From JAXLXE01 sp046328115 (GTDB taxonomy: Bacteria; Chloroflexota; UBA6077; JACCZL01): DNA of 64,000 nt. Position numbers and translations under genes: made by a program. The stretch is from assembly GCA_046328115.1 (NCBI GenBank), contig JAXLXE010000003.1, positions 372,001 to 436,000 of the forward strand. Direction: 5' to 3'. Of this stretch, positions 17,077-25,276 are shown one piece after another. The number at the start of each line of letters is the position of its first letter. Within the stretch, counting starts at the first letter, position 1. The notes under the pieces are model-generated. The model had not been told where the DNA came from. It saw only the letters and a list, made by a program, of their open reading frames with translations, and did not search any database.

Positions 17077-19332
17077 CTACCAGTCCTCATCGAGCTCCAT
17101 GACGTCCTGGATCGCCTCGAGCGGGATCTTGCGATTTCGCCCAGTCTCAGAGCTGAGCCCAACGAGCACACCGCCCTGCACGGTCTCGGGCTGCAGCTCA
17201 TCCATGAACACCTTCCCGTTCTGCTCCCACGTGACCTCAACCGCACTGAGCTTGCGAATCGCCGCCTTGAGTATCCTCGTCAGGGCCTTCCGCTTCGCTT
17301 CCAGGAGCGCGGGCGCGACAGATAGGGGCGACTCAGGACTTCGCGCGACTTCAACCGGCAAGTATCCGGCGCGCTTGAGCTGGCCGAGTACGGTGGAAAC
17401 GTCCGCGCCGTGGATCGCCGCCACATTGGGCCCAAGCGGCAGCCATTGCAGTCCCTGGAGTTTGCGATTTTGCCTGAGCTCTTCCAGCGTGGCGGGCTCG
17501 TCCGTCTGCACGTACGCCATCGCCCCACCCACTTTGATCTGGCCGTACCGCGAAGCTTGATCGCTGACGAGCCGCTCCACCGTGGGCGGCAACGGGCCCC
17601 GCGACCGTTCGCGGAGGATCTCGGCGATCTCCGCCGGCGTCATGCCGCGGTTCAACGCCGCGCCGATGGAAGACGCGCTGATCCTGAAAACGGACGCGCC
17701 CTGGTTTGACTCCAGCGACGCGACGGACCAGAGGTCCGCGATGAGTCTGGGATGGGCGTTGGGCGGAGCGACAATGGACCGATCTGGCTGGATATGGCAA
17801 CGGTCGTCCCAGGCGAAATCCAGAGGATCGTCCACGCCGAGACGTCTGGGCAGCAGGGCCCGGTGCGCCTCTGGGAGCATGATGGCGGGCTCGCCCGAGG
17901 TCGCGACTCCGCGGCCCAGGATTGACTGGCTCAGCTCGTCCCACGCCTCTGCGATGGAGAAATCCTCGAAATGGCTGGAATCCTCCCCAAAGATGAGCGG
18001 CCAGCCTGCCTTCAGCCAGGCTTCCAGCGATTCCTGCGCGATCCAGATGTCCGCCGGCATCTGGCGCAACACGAGCAGCATGCGGTCCCTGGGAGAGCAT
18101 CCCAGGTTGCCCAGCGTGCCCATCCTACCGCGCTGGCCACCGAAGAACGTCCACCCCACGAGTAGATCGGCACTCACGTCACCGAAGCTGTGCCCATCCA
18201 GCCGAGCAAGGTCCATCGTGGGGCTCATAGCCCGCGAAAGGCCGAACAGCTCGCTACCGGCCATGGTGTCCCACAACAGCTCCACGTACTCCGCGCTCTT
18301 GCCGCCGACCAGCTTGCCGAACTGACCCAGACTGCGTTTATAAGGCGAGCCATTCTGGCGCCATTCACACTGACCTGTATTCACGAAACCCACGAGATGC
18401 AAGGCGTCGCGCGTGAACTGGAACCCGTCCGGCACGTCCTGATGAGCAACGTCTACTTGGCGGAGCGGAGGCATGGTCAGCGGCAGCAAGTCAAAACGCG
18501 TCTTGCCGGTCGTAGCGAGCCGCACTTCGAAGGGGACGCAGTACGCGGCTACTTGCCAGGCGCCCGGGTACGCACTCACCGGCATAACCAGTCCGTGCGC
18601 CATTAAGACTGCGACCATGTCGTCGCTGCGCGCGTTGAGCCCGTACCCGGCACCCACGTTCATACGCCCCCCGTACGACCACGTTGAGCTGGGAGGCGGG
18701 TAGTGCCGATCCACCGCGGTGGCGGAGATCGGGCCGGGGCGCCCAGCGAACCAGAGAAAGAGCTCCACCGCAGGCCCACTCAACTCGGTCAGGATCCGTT
18801 GCACGTTGGTGCCGTCGCTCAGCTCCTCCACGATCTCGCGGATTCGCTCCTCTTTCGTTGTCGGCGGCCGCGTCACGCCCACGGCCCGGGCCATCTGCCG
18901 CAGCGAATCCGTGTTCAGCGACGGTAGCCACTCGATCAGCGACGGCTGCGACGTGGCGCGGACCGCCTGGGCGACACTCTCGAATGTGGCAATCCACCCC
19001 GAGCCAGGGGCGGGGTCGCAATCAGCGAGCGCCAACTCCCGGAGAACGCGCACGGCGCTTTCCAGCACGCTGGTAGGGAGCCGATCCCCCACCGCGGCCA
19101 CAAGCTCGTCCCACGAGGCCCACATCTCCGGGCACGCGGCCAACCAACGAAGCACCGAGAGCTGGCAGCCATTCAACATCAGCAGCCCGGCGGCCGCGAT
19201 CTGCGGGTGGTTGAGTGATTGGGCGAGTATCTTTGCTTCTGGCTTCGTAGGGGCCTGAGCGAGCCGATACCGGTACACGGCCGCGAGCTCGTCGCTGGAA
19301 AGGCCGGCCACAAAGCGTGCCAGGTCCGCCAT
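17077..19332 (-). CDS. helicase-associated protein, XPB/Ssl2-like N-terminal domain
   Basis: A large (751 aa) partner of the adjacent XPB helicase. The N-terminal half has helical winged-helix-like repeats (LNHPQIAAAGLLMLNGCQLSVLRWL, WDELVAAVGDRLPTSVLESAVRVLRELAL, MARAVGVTRPPTTKEERIREIVEELSD). The C-terminal half carries the helicase-associated domain (VASLESNQGASVFRISASSIGAALNRGMTPAEIAEILRERSRGPLPPTVERLVSD) and a final module RKIPLEAIQDVMELDEDW. There is no Walker motif. ATG 19332 has GGGGAG upstream. It is first in a two-gene operon with XPB, so a regulatory or loading role, analogous to Bax1/p52 in other domains, is plausible but unproven. Confidence 0.85.
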   Translation of the reverse strand: MADLARFVAGLSSDELAAVYRYRLAQAPTKPEAKILAQSLNHPQIAAAGLLMLNGCQLSVLRWLAACPEMWASWDELVAAVGDRLPTSVLESAVRVLRELALADCDPAPGSGWIATFESVAQAVRATSQPSLIEWLPSLNTDSLRQMARAVGVTRPPTTKEERIREIVEELSDGTNVQRILTELSGPAVELFLWFAGRPGPISATAVDRHYPPPSSTWSYGGRMNVGAGYGLNARSDDMVAVLMAHGLVMPVSAYPGAWQVAAYCVPFEVRLATTGKTRFDLLPLTMPPLRQVDVAHQDVPDGFQFTRDALHLVGFVNTGQCEWRQNGSPYKRSLGQFGKLVGGKSAEYVELLWDTMAGSELFGLSRAMSPTMDLARLDGHSFGDVSADLLVGWTFFGGQRGRMGTLGNLGCSPRDRMLLVLRQMPADIWIAQESLEAWLKAGWPLIFGEDSSHFEDFSIAEAWDELSQSILGRGVATSGEPAIMLPEAHRALLPRRLGVDDPLDFAWDDRCHIQPDRSIVAPPNAHPRLIADLWSVASLESNQGASVFRISASSIGAALNRGMTPAEIAEILRERSRGPLPPTVERLVSDQASRYGQIKVGGAMAYVQTDEPATLEELRQNRKLQGLQWLPLGPNVAAIHGADVSTVLGQLKRAGYLPVEVARSPESPLSVAPALLEAKRKALTRILKAAIRKLSAVEVTWEQNGKVFMDELQPETVQGGVLVGLSSETGRNRKIPLEAIQDVMELDEDW

Positions 19333-19507
19333 CAACTCCCCTCTGGGCGCCCCGGTCGCGGGGCTCGGCGACTAGTCTACCGCGCAAGGATTGCTGAACA
19401 GAAGATCGCGTGGGGGAGTGGCCGATCGGGGCCGATGCGCCTACACTAGGAAAGGGCGGCGCTTGGCCGTCTCTCGAAAATCTCGTGCCAGGAGCTCAGA
19501 GAACGTC

Positions 19508-20089
19508 ATGCCCGCTCAGTTCACCATGGACGTGTTGGCCTGGCGGCCGTGGCTGGACACAGTAGACGAGACTGGGGCGTCCCCTGAGCAGGCCGAGCTG
19601 GTGGACCGAGTGGCGCCGTCACCAGACAGCCGGCCGTACTACGCACTGCTCGCGCATGACCTGCCGGCTCTACGCGACCGGACGGCGCTGTTCAACGCCA
19701 TCATGTACGGGCGCCTGGCTGTCACCCGCGCGGACCGCGAGCTCGCCGCCACCGCCGGCTCGCGTGTCAACGGCTGTGTCTACTGTGCCTCAGTGCACGC
19801 GCGCCGCTACTCCCAGATCAACCGAGAGACCGACCTTATGTCACGGCTACTGACAGACGGGGTGGCAACCGACCTGCCGCCACGCGAGCGCGCCATCGTG
19901 GATTTCGCGGTTCGGCTCACGGCCGACCCGGGCACGCTCAGTCCTAGCGACCTTGAACCGATGAGACAAGTCGGCATGAGCGACGCGGAGATTCTGGACA
20001 TCGCGCAGGCGACCGCGATGTTTGCCTGGGCGAATCGCCTGATGCAGACGTTGGGCGAGCCCGTACCCGCGCCCGCCAACCCGTCGTAG
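19508..20089 (+). CDS. alkylhydroperoxidase-like protein, Avi_7169-like
   Basis: A 193-residue AhpD-fold protein. The active-site signature CVYCASVHARR gives the C-X2-C-X3-H pattern of AhpD peroxidases, following the proton-relay-like stretch NAIMYGRLAVTRADRELAATAGSRVNG. The N-terminal domain (TMDVLAWRPWLDTVDETGASPEQAEL) resembles that of CMD partners. Start ATG 19508 lies 13 bases after AGGAG. It is 15 bases before a luciferase-like monooxygenase. It probably works with the CMD/acyl-CoA dehydrogenase pair 4 kb away, perhaps clearing peroxide or sulfoxygenated intermediates; this is inference from known clusters. Confidence 0.8.
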   Translation: MPAQFTMDVLAWRPWLDTVDETGASPEQAELVDRVAPSPDSRPYYALLAHDLPALRDRTALFNAIMYGRLAVTRADRELAATAGSRVNGCVYCASVHARRYSQINRETDLMSRLLTDGVATDLPPRERAIVDFAVRLTADPGTLSPSDLEPMRQVGMSDAEILDIAQATAMFAWANRLMQTLGEPVPAPANPS

Positions 20090-20104
20090 CGCGGAGCCTA
20101 CGCC

Positions 20105-21175
20105 GTGTCGCTGGAGTTCCTCTGGTACATCCCCACGACCGTTGAACCCGGGCACCGTGGTGACGATACGGCCGAGGGGTGGGGCACCCTGGACTTCAGC
20201 GCGAGCATAGCCCACGCGCTCGAGCGCAGCGGGTTCGCCGGCTCGTTGATCGGATCCGGCTGGGGACGGCCGGACACATTCACCGTGGCGGCATCACTGC
20301 TGGCGCGAACCACAAGGTATGAAGCGCTCGCCGCCATCAGGCCGGGATACTGGCAGCCCGCCCAGTTTGCCTGCGCGGCTGCCACGCTGGACCAGCTCAG
20401 CAACGGCCGACTTCGCGTGAACGTGGTGTCCGGCATGGACGACTTCGCAGCCTACGGCGACCAGGAAGGAGACGCGGAGGCGCGTTACGCCAGAACCCGC
20501 GAGTTCATGCAGCTTGTGCGCCGGCTGTGGACGGAGGAAGCGGTCACGTTCGAAGGCCGGTTCTACCGGGTTGAGCGTTCGACGTGCCAACCTCGTCCGG
20601 CGAGAGACGGCGGCCCACCTCTGTGGTTCAGCGGTGCCTCCTCCGCCGCCGAGCAGGTCGGCGCGGCGGAAGCGGACGTTCAGCTCATGTGGGGCGAGCC
20701 GCTCGCCATGGCGCGGGAACGGATCGAGCGGGTACGCGACCTGGCCAGCCGATGCGAGCGCACCCGGCCAATCGAGTTCGGCCTGCGCATCACGGTAGTC
20801 GTGCGCGACACGCCCGGCGAAGCGTGGGCAGCGGCCGAGGAGAAGCTACGGAGTTGGGCCAGCCAGCTTGACAAACGGGTAGAGCGAAACGTCACCGGTC
20901 GCGGCTCGGTGGGGCAGCGACGACTGCGGGAGCTGGCTGACCGAGGCCAGGTGCTGGACACGTGCCTCTGGACGGCGCCGACACAGTACGGGACTGGCGC
21001 GGCTTCAACGTGGCTGGTTGGCTCCCCCGATGAGGTGAGGTCCGCCCTGGAGGCCTACCGAGCGCTTGGGATCTCCAAGTTCATCCTGTCCGACACGCCG
21101 TATCTCGCCGAGGCAGAGCGGGTTGGCGCATGCATCGTCAGGCCAATGCTTGCGGAGCTGGGCACCTCGCGGTAG
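20105..21175 (+). CDS. luciferase-like (LLM) flavin-dependent monooxygenase, SsuD-like
   Basis: A 356-residue TIM-barrel monooxygenase of the bacterial luciferase class. Family motifs: LEFLWYIPT at the N-terminus, GSLIGSGWGRPDTFTVAASLLARTTRYEALAAIRPGYWQPAQFACAAATLDQLSNGRLRVNVVSG, ARYARTREFMQLVRRLWTEEAVTFEGRFY and PLWFSGASSAAEQVGA. These match alkanesulfonate/sulfone monooxygenases that use FMNH2 to cleave C-S bonds. GTG start 15 bases after the alkylhydroperoxidase-like gene; the two form an operon. No flavin reductase partner is in the window. Exact substrate (alkanesulfonate, methanesulfonate, dimethyl sulfone) cannot be inferred. Confidence 0.88.
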   Translation: MSLEFLWYIPTTVEPGHRGDDTAEGWGTLDFSASIAHALERSGFAGSLIGSGWGRPDTFTVAASLLARTTRYEALAAIRPGYWQPAQFACAAATLDQLSNGRLRVNVVSGMDDFAAYGDQEGDAEARYARTREFMQLVRRLWTEEAVTFEGRFYRVERSTCQPRPARDGGPPLWFSGASSAAEQVGAAEADVQLMWGEPLAMARERIERVRDLASRCERTRPIEFGLRITVVVRDTPGEAWAAAEEKLRSWASQLDKRVERNVTGRGSVGQRRLRELADRGQVLDTCLWTAPTQYGTGAASTWLVGSPDEVRSALEAYRALGISKFILSDTPYLAEAERVGACIVRPMLAELGTSR

Positions 21176-21301
21176 CGTCTCAGGGGCTGACCGGCTCCGC
21201 CCGGCGTGGCGAGTACACTCTCAGACTGACATGCCCACACCCGTTCGCCCGCCCGCAAGCTCGCGATATCCTGTCCGCCATCGGCGATCGCGAGGTCCCG
21301 A

Positions 21302-21823
21302 TTGAGCGCCTTGCCTCCGCGGCCCAATCAGGCTCCGCTGGAGCCGATGTTCCCCAAACGACCCCAGCGCTCGTCAACCGGGCCGTCGCTCGGGATCAAG
21401 CTCGTGATCTTCCTGTGCGCCACCGCGCTCGGCGTCATCGTGATGGCGTACGTGCTGGTGCGCGCGGGGGTCCAATACCTGGAGACGCTGCGACCGCCGC
21501 CAGGGCCACCCCCAACGGCCGCGCCCGTCATCATCGGAGCCCAGCCCCGCGTATCACTCCCCAGCCCCTCCCCATCCCCTGAGCCATCGCCTTCCGTACC
21601 GACCATCGCACGAGTGCGAGTCACCAACACCGGCGGATCAGGAGCCAACATCCGGGCCAATCCCAGCGCGAGCGCGCCGGTCGTTAGACAGGTGGCGGAC
21701 GGCACCGTGCTCGAGGTAATCGGACAGGATCAGGCGTCCGAGGGCAGATTCTGGCGAAACGTGCGCGAGCCGGCCGGCGGCGCGGGATGGATCGCGTCGG
21801 AGCTGGTGCAAAGCGTGCCCTGA
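21302..21823 (+). CDS. membrane-anchored bacterial SH3-domain protein
   Basis: A 173-residue protein: short cytoplasmic N-terminus, one membrane helix (LGIKLVIFLCATALGVIVMAYVLVRAGV, about 31-57), a proline/serine-rich linker (PPPGPPPTAAP and SPSPSPEPSPS), then an SH3b domain (VTNTGGSGANIRANPSASAPVVRQVADGTVLEVIG ... FWRNVREPAGGAGWIASELV). SH3b domains bind peptidoglycan or other peptides outside the cell. TTG 21302 has GAGGT 5 bases upstream; ATG 21347 is an alternative. No catalytic domain is attached. Stands alone between the sulfur genes and the methionine gene. Confidence 0.75.
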   Translation: MSALPPRPNQAPLEPMFPKRPQRSSTGPSLGIKLVIFLCATALGVIVMAYVLVRAGVQYLETLRPPPGPPPTAAPVIIGAQPRVSLPSPSPSPEPSPSVPTIARVRVTNTGGSGANIRANPSASAPVVRQVADGTVLEVIGQDQASEGRFWRNVREPAGGAGWIASELVQSVP

Positions 21824-21843
21824 TCGGCCCACCTTCAAGCGTG

Positions 21844-21852
21844 TGCGATAAT
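21844..21852 (+). promoter_or_regulatory. extended -10 promoter of the homocysteine methyltransferase/MTHFR gene
   Basis: TGCGATAAT (TG at 21844-21845, GATAAT 21847-21852) is an extended -10 element 32 bases before the GTG start; the transcript would have a leader of about 25 bases, too short for a SAM or cobalamin riboswitch. No -35 hexamer is evident. Confidence 0.4.
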
Positions 21853-21883
21853 CCAGAACCGGTTGCGGGAGGTCCACGGACCC

Positions 21884-23746
21884 GTGCGTAGCGCATTTCT
21901 CGATCGACTCGAACGGGGGCCTCTGGTCGCGGATGGCGGCATGGGCACCATGCTCTATGCCCGCGGCATCCCGTACGAACGGTGCTTCGATGAGTTGAAT
22001 CTTTCCGATCCGGGCATCGTCCAGCGGATCCACCGGGAGTACATTCGCGCGGGCGCCGAGCTCATCGAGACGAATACGTTCGGCGCGAACCGCTACAAGC
22101 TGGCGCAGTTTGGCCTCGAAGATCGGCTGCGGGACATCAACTTCCGGGCGGTGAAGATCGCTCGAGAGGCGCGCGAGGAGTGCGGCGAGGCCGTGTTCCT
22201 CGGCGGCGCCATCGGACCGCTCGGCGAGTCCCTGGGGCCGGTAGGCACGATCACGGCCGACGCCGCGCGTCAGGCGTTTCGCGAGCAGGCGGATGCGCTG
22301 CTGGAGGCCGGCGCCGATCTCTTCGTTCTGGAGACCTTTAGCCAGCTTGATGAGCTGGCTGAGGCGATCGGGGCCGTGCGCGAAGCGTGCGACCTGCCGA
22401 TCGTGGCGCAGGTGAGCCTGACCGACGAAGGCCTGATCCTCACCGGCGAATCGCCAGAGGAAGTGGCGGCAAAGCTAGCCCACCTGGGGGTAGACGTGGT
22501 GGGCGCCAATTGCGGCATCGGGCCGCAGAGCACATTTGACGCAGTCGAGCGGATGCGATCGGCTGGCGTACCCCTGGCGGCCATGCCCAACGCCGGCGCA
22601 CCCAGCCGTCTAGAAGGTCGCTACCTGTATTTCTCCACGCCTGAGTACTTCGCCGACTACGCCAGGCGGTTCGTGGACTCCGGCGTGGCACTCCTGGGCG
22701 GCTGCTGCGGCACCACGCCAGGCCACGTCCTGGCGATGAGACAGGCAATAGAGCAATCGTCGCCGCGGACGACGCCATCGATCCACGTCGCCGCGGTCGC
22801 GCCGGCCACCGCCGAGCCCGTGGAAAGCGCCGCCAGCTTTGAGCCGACGCCGCTGCAACGCGCACTGACCGAAAAGCGCTTCGTCGTGAGCGTGGAGCTA
22901 GATCCGCCAAAGGGCCTCAACCCCACCAAGGTGGTCAACGGCGCCGCGATGCTGGCGAATGTGGGTGTGGACTGCATCAACATCGGTGACAGTCCCATGG
23001 CGCGCGTGCGGATGGGCTGCATCAGTCTGGCGCTGCACATCCAGCGCCGAGTCGGGCTGGACACGATCATCCATTTCACGACTCGTGACCGAAACCTGAT
23101 GGCGCTCCAGTCCGAGCTGCTGGGCGCGCACTCTCACGGGATCCGCAACATTCTGGCGCTGACGGGCGATCCGCCGCGGATGGGGAACCTCCCCCAGGCC
23201 AAAGCCGTGTGGGATATTGACTCCATCGGCCTGATCAAGATCCTGAAGCAGATGAATGCCGGGCTGGACTGGACCGGCAACTCCATTGGGATGGCGGCGC
23301 AGTACTACGTGGGCTGCGCCGTGAACCCGGTGGCTGAGGATCTGGATCTGGAGCTAGACCGCTTCCACCGCAAGATAGAGGCCGGCGCGGATTACGTCAT
23401 GTGCCAGCCCCTGTACGACATGGACCAGCTCTCCACCTTCTTGAACCGAGTAGGCAAGATCCCGATACCGTTCCTCCTCGGCGTGATGCCCCTACAGAGC
23501 CACCGCCACGCCGAGTTTCTCCATAACGAGCTACCCGGTGTGAGCATCCCCGATCACCTGCGCGAGGGGATGCGGGCGGCCGGCGAGAACGGCATCGCGG
23601 AGGGGATCCGACAATCGCAGGAGTTCCTGGCAGAGGCCCAGGCGTACTGCGACGGCACGTACCTCATGCCCTCGTTCGGGCGTTACGAGATGGTGGCCGA
23701 GCTAGTGAAAGTGCTGAACCGCCGGGAGACGATGGTCACTCACTAG
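21884..23746 (+). CDS. bifunctional homocysteine S-methyltransferase / 5,10-methylenetetrahydrofolate reductase
   Basis: A fusion of about 620 aa like B. subtilis YitJ. The N-terminal zinc methyltransferase domain (about 1-290) shows GGMGTMLYARGI, ETNTFGANRYKL, GANCGIG and the zinc pair GGCCGTTPGH. After a linker comes the FAD-TIM barrel reductase (about 320-600): VSVELDPPKGLNPTK, IHFTTRDRN, ILALTGDPPRMG, AGADYVMCQPLYD and IPFLLGVMPLQSHRHAEFLHNELPG. It makes 5-methyl-THF and transfers a methyl group to homocysteine, closing the sulfur assimilation route to methionine. GTG 21884 is preferred because GGGAGG lies 11 bases upstream; TTG 21863 is a less likely start. Confidence 0.93.
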   Translation: MRSAFLDRLERGPLVADGGMGTMLYARGIPYERCFDELNLSDPGIVQRIHREYIRAGAELIETNTFGANRYKLAQFGLEDRLRDINFRAVKIAREAREECGEAVFLGGAIGPLGESLGPVGTITADAARQAFREQADALLEAGADLFVLETFSQLDELAEAIGAVREACDLPIVAQVSLTDEGLILTGESPEEVAAKLAHLGVDVVGANCGIGPQSTFDAVERMRSAGVPLAAMPNAGAPSRLEGRYLYFSTPEYFADYARRFVDSGVALLGGCCGTTPGHVLAMRQAIEQSSPRTTPSIHVAAVAPATAEPVESAASFEPTPLQRALTEKRFVVSVELDPPKGLNPTKVVNGAAMLANVGVDCINIGDSPMARVRMGCISLALHIQRRVGLDTIIHFTTRDRNLMALQSELLGAHSHGIRNILALTGDPPRMGNLPQAKAVWDIDSIGLIKILKQMNAGLDWTGNSIGMAAQYYVGCAVNPVAEDLDLELDRFHRKIEAGADYVMCQPLYDMDQLSTFLNRVGKIPIPFLLGVMPLQSHRHAEFLHNELPGVSIPDHLREGMRAAGENGIAEGIRQSQEFLAEAQAYCDGTYLMPSFGRYEMVAELVKVLNRRETMVTH

Positions 23747-23859
23747 GTTCGGGGTCCACTCCGGACATCTGCACGTACATTCCGGACGACCAACACCCGC
23801 TAGCGTACGCACACCGCGACGGACCGTCGCGGATGCTCCGGGCTGGCTTCCGCGGCGCG

Positions 23860-24429
23860 CTAGCTCCGCGGTCGGAGGAGATCGTCCACAGCCAGGTCGC
23901 GATCCGGAAACGCAAGCGGAGCAATACGGTCACCAGCACGGAGCGTCTGAACGACCCGGTAACCATCGTCGCCCGGCTCGCGATGGCAGTAGACCAGTTG
24001 ATGCGCCACGTCCACCTGCCAGACCTCTGGTATGCCGGCCCGCGCGTAGAGCGGGAGCTTGACGCCCCGATCGTAGTGCAGCGTAGTATCAGACACCTCA
24101 ATGACCAGGATCACGTCGTCCACACTGGGGATCATCGTGGCGTCGCGGCCTCCACGAATCCTCAGCAGCACGAGGTCCGGCTGTGGCTGACTGCGATCGC
24201 CGATTCGGATTGGATTTTGGGGTGAGACCCAGGCGACGTCATCGAAGCGGCGAAGAAGCGCCGCGTTTGCTCCAACCACCGCGAACATGTGGTCCGGCCC
24301 AATCGGCGCCATCTGGATGATCTCCCCCTCGATCAACTCAACCCGGGCATCCTCGTCCAGGATGCCCGCCCGGCCCATTGCCTCGTACTCTTCGACCGTG
24401 AACTTGTAGCGCGGCAGCTCAATGGCCAT
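23860..24429 (-). CDS. Uma2-family (DUF820) restriction-endonuclease-fold protein, copy 1
   Basis: A 189-residue protein with the Uma2 PD-(D/E)xK fold, function unknown. Visible core: ARVELIEGEIIQMAPIGPDH, QPDLVLLRIRG (Asp), DVILVIEVSDTTLHYDRGVKLPLYARAGIPEVWQVD (Glu and Lys), RAGDRIAPLAFPDRDLAVDDLL. N-terminal MAIELPRYKFTVEEYEAMG is almost identical to copy 2 (24664-25224) and related to the copy at 59027. Start ATG 24429, with a TATAAT box at 24449-24454 on the minus strand. It probably arose by tandem duplication with its promoter. Uma2 proteins are expanded in cyanobacteria and Chloroflexota and are often linked to mobile DNA, but no substrate is established. Confidence 0.88.
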   Translation of the reverse strand: MAIELPRYKFTVEEYEAMGRAGILDEDARVELIEGEIIQMAPIGPDHMFAVVGANAALLRRFDDVAWVSPQNPIRIGDRSQPQPDLVLLRIRGGRDATMIPSVDDVILVIEVSDTTLHYDRGVKLPLYARAGIPEVWQVDVAHQLVYCHREPGDDGYRVVQTLRAGDRIAPLAFPDRDLAVDDLLRPRS

Positions 24430-24448
24430 ACGTTCGTCCCCTGAGCTG

Positions 24449-24475
24449 ATTATAGGAGCGCACGAAATGCACTCC
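24449..24475 (-). promoter_or_regulatory. promoter and imperfect palindrome of Uma2 copy 1
   Basis: On the minus strand TATAAT (24449-24454) follows an inverted repeat at 24455-24475 with 8-base arms GGAGTGCA and TGCGCTCC around TTTCG, one pair being a T.G wobble. The layout is the same as upstream of copy 2, where the arms are perfect. The palindrome abuts the -10 box, so it may be an operator. Confidence 0.5.
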
Positions 24476-24663
24476 TGGGTGCCGGCCAACGGGACAGGTG
24501 GCTTGACTGCGCTGGCCTCATCGGCGTGGGGCAGGGGGCGACTCTGAGCGAGATCTGCCACCAATCGAGCGGCGGTACGTCAGGCTGCAACAAGATCCTG
24601 AGGATGAGCGCGGGGCTGGGACGGAGCGGCAACTCCGTTGCGACAACGGCGCGGTAGCCCGGG

Positions 24664-25224
24664 TCAGCCGAAGAACTCAGAGACCTCGACGAATCGATCT
24701 GGGAACGCCTCAGGCGCAACGCGGTCTCCCGGCCGCAACGTCCGCACGATTCGATAGCCGTCGTCAGACGGCTGGCGGTACACATGAACGAGGCGATTGG
24801 GCAGATCGACGATCCAGGCTTCAGGAACGCCCTGACGGGCATACAGCGCCATCTTCACACCCCTGTCGTAGGCCAGCGTCGAGTCGGACACCTCGATCAC
24901 GAGGAACGTGTCCGACGACTCCGGATTTCTCCGCGGGATCTGACGTGACCCGGGGCTCAACAAAACGATGTCAGGCTGGGGCTCGTTGCGGCGCCCCAGC
25001 CTTACGGGATTCTGGATGGATACACGCGCGACATCGCCAAACCGCTGAACGAACAGCATGTTCGCATCGATCACCGTGTTGACATGGTCAGGCCCAACTG
25101 GCGCCATCTGGATGATCTCCCCCTCGATCAACTCCACGCGGGTATCCTCGCCGAGGATCCCGGCCTGGCCCATAGCCTCGTACTCTTCAACCGTGAACTT
25201 GTAGCGCGGCAGCTCAATGGCCAT
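24664..25224 (-). CDS. Uma2-family (DUF820) restriction-endonuclease-fold protein, copy 2
   Basis: A 186-residue paralogue of the downstream copy 1 (about 235 bases further along), sharing the near-identical N-terminus MAIELPRYKFTVEEYEAMGQAGILGED and RVELIEGEIIQMAPVGPDH. The core differs more: QPDIVLLSPG, DTFLVIEVSDSTLAYDRGVKMALYARQGVPEAWIVD, RPGDRVAPEAFPDRFVEVSEFF. All PD-(D/E)xK positions (Asp, Glu, Lys) are kept. ATG 25224 is chosen because a TATAAT box and palindrome sit just upstream. The upstream alcohol dehydrogenase gene ends only 7 bases beyond that palindrome. Confidence 0.88.
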   Translation of the reverse strand: MAIELPRYKFTVEEYEAMGQAGILGEDTRVELIEGEIIQMAPVGPDHVNTVIDANMLFVQRFGDVARVSIQNPVRLGRRNEPQPDIVLLSPGSRQIPRRNPESSDTFLVIEVSDSTLAYDRGVKMALYARQGVPEAWIVDLPNRLVHVYRQPSDDGYRIVRTLRPGDRVAPEAFPDRFVEVSEFFG

Positions 25225-25243
25225 AGGTTCGCCCCCTCGGCTG

Positions 25244-25270
25244 ATTATAGGAGCGCGCCCAACGCGCTCC
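25244..25270 (-). promoter_or_regulatory. TATAAT promoter and perfect palindrome upstream of Uma2 copy 2
   Basis: Minus-strand TATAAT (25244-25249) lies 20 bases from the ATG. Directly upstream is a perfect inverted repeat, GGAGCGCG-TTGGG-CGCGCTCC in minus orientation, at 25250-25270. No T-tract follows, so it is not a standard terminator for the alcohol dehydrogenase gene ending at 25277. Conservation of the same pairing upstream of copy 1 supports an operator or RNA structure with function. Confidence 0.6.
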
Positions 25271-25276
25271 TGACCC

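Noticed and set aside
21824..21883. SAM or cobalamin riboswitch before the methionine gene
   Set aside because: Only about 60 bases separate the genes and the promoter leaves a leader of about 25 bases.
25250..25270. Rho-independent terminator for the alcohol dehydrogenase gene
   Set aside because: The hairpin is GC-rich but is followed by TATAATCAG, not a T-tract, and is conserved before the other Uma2 gene, which has no upstream gene ending there.
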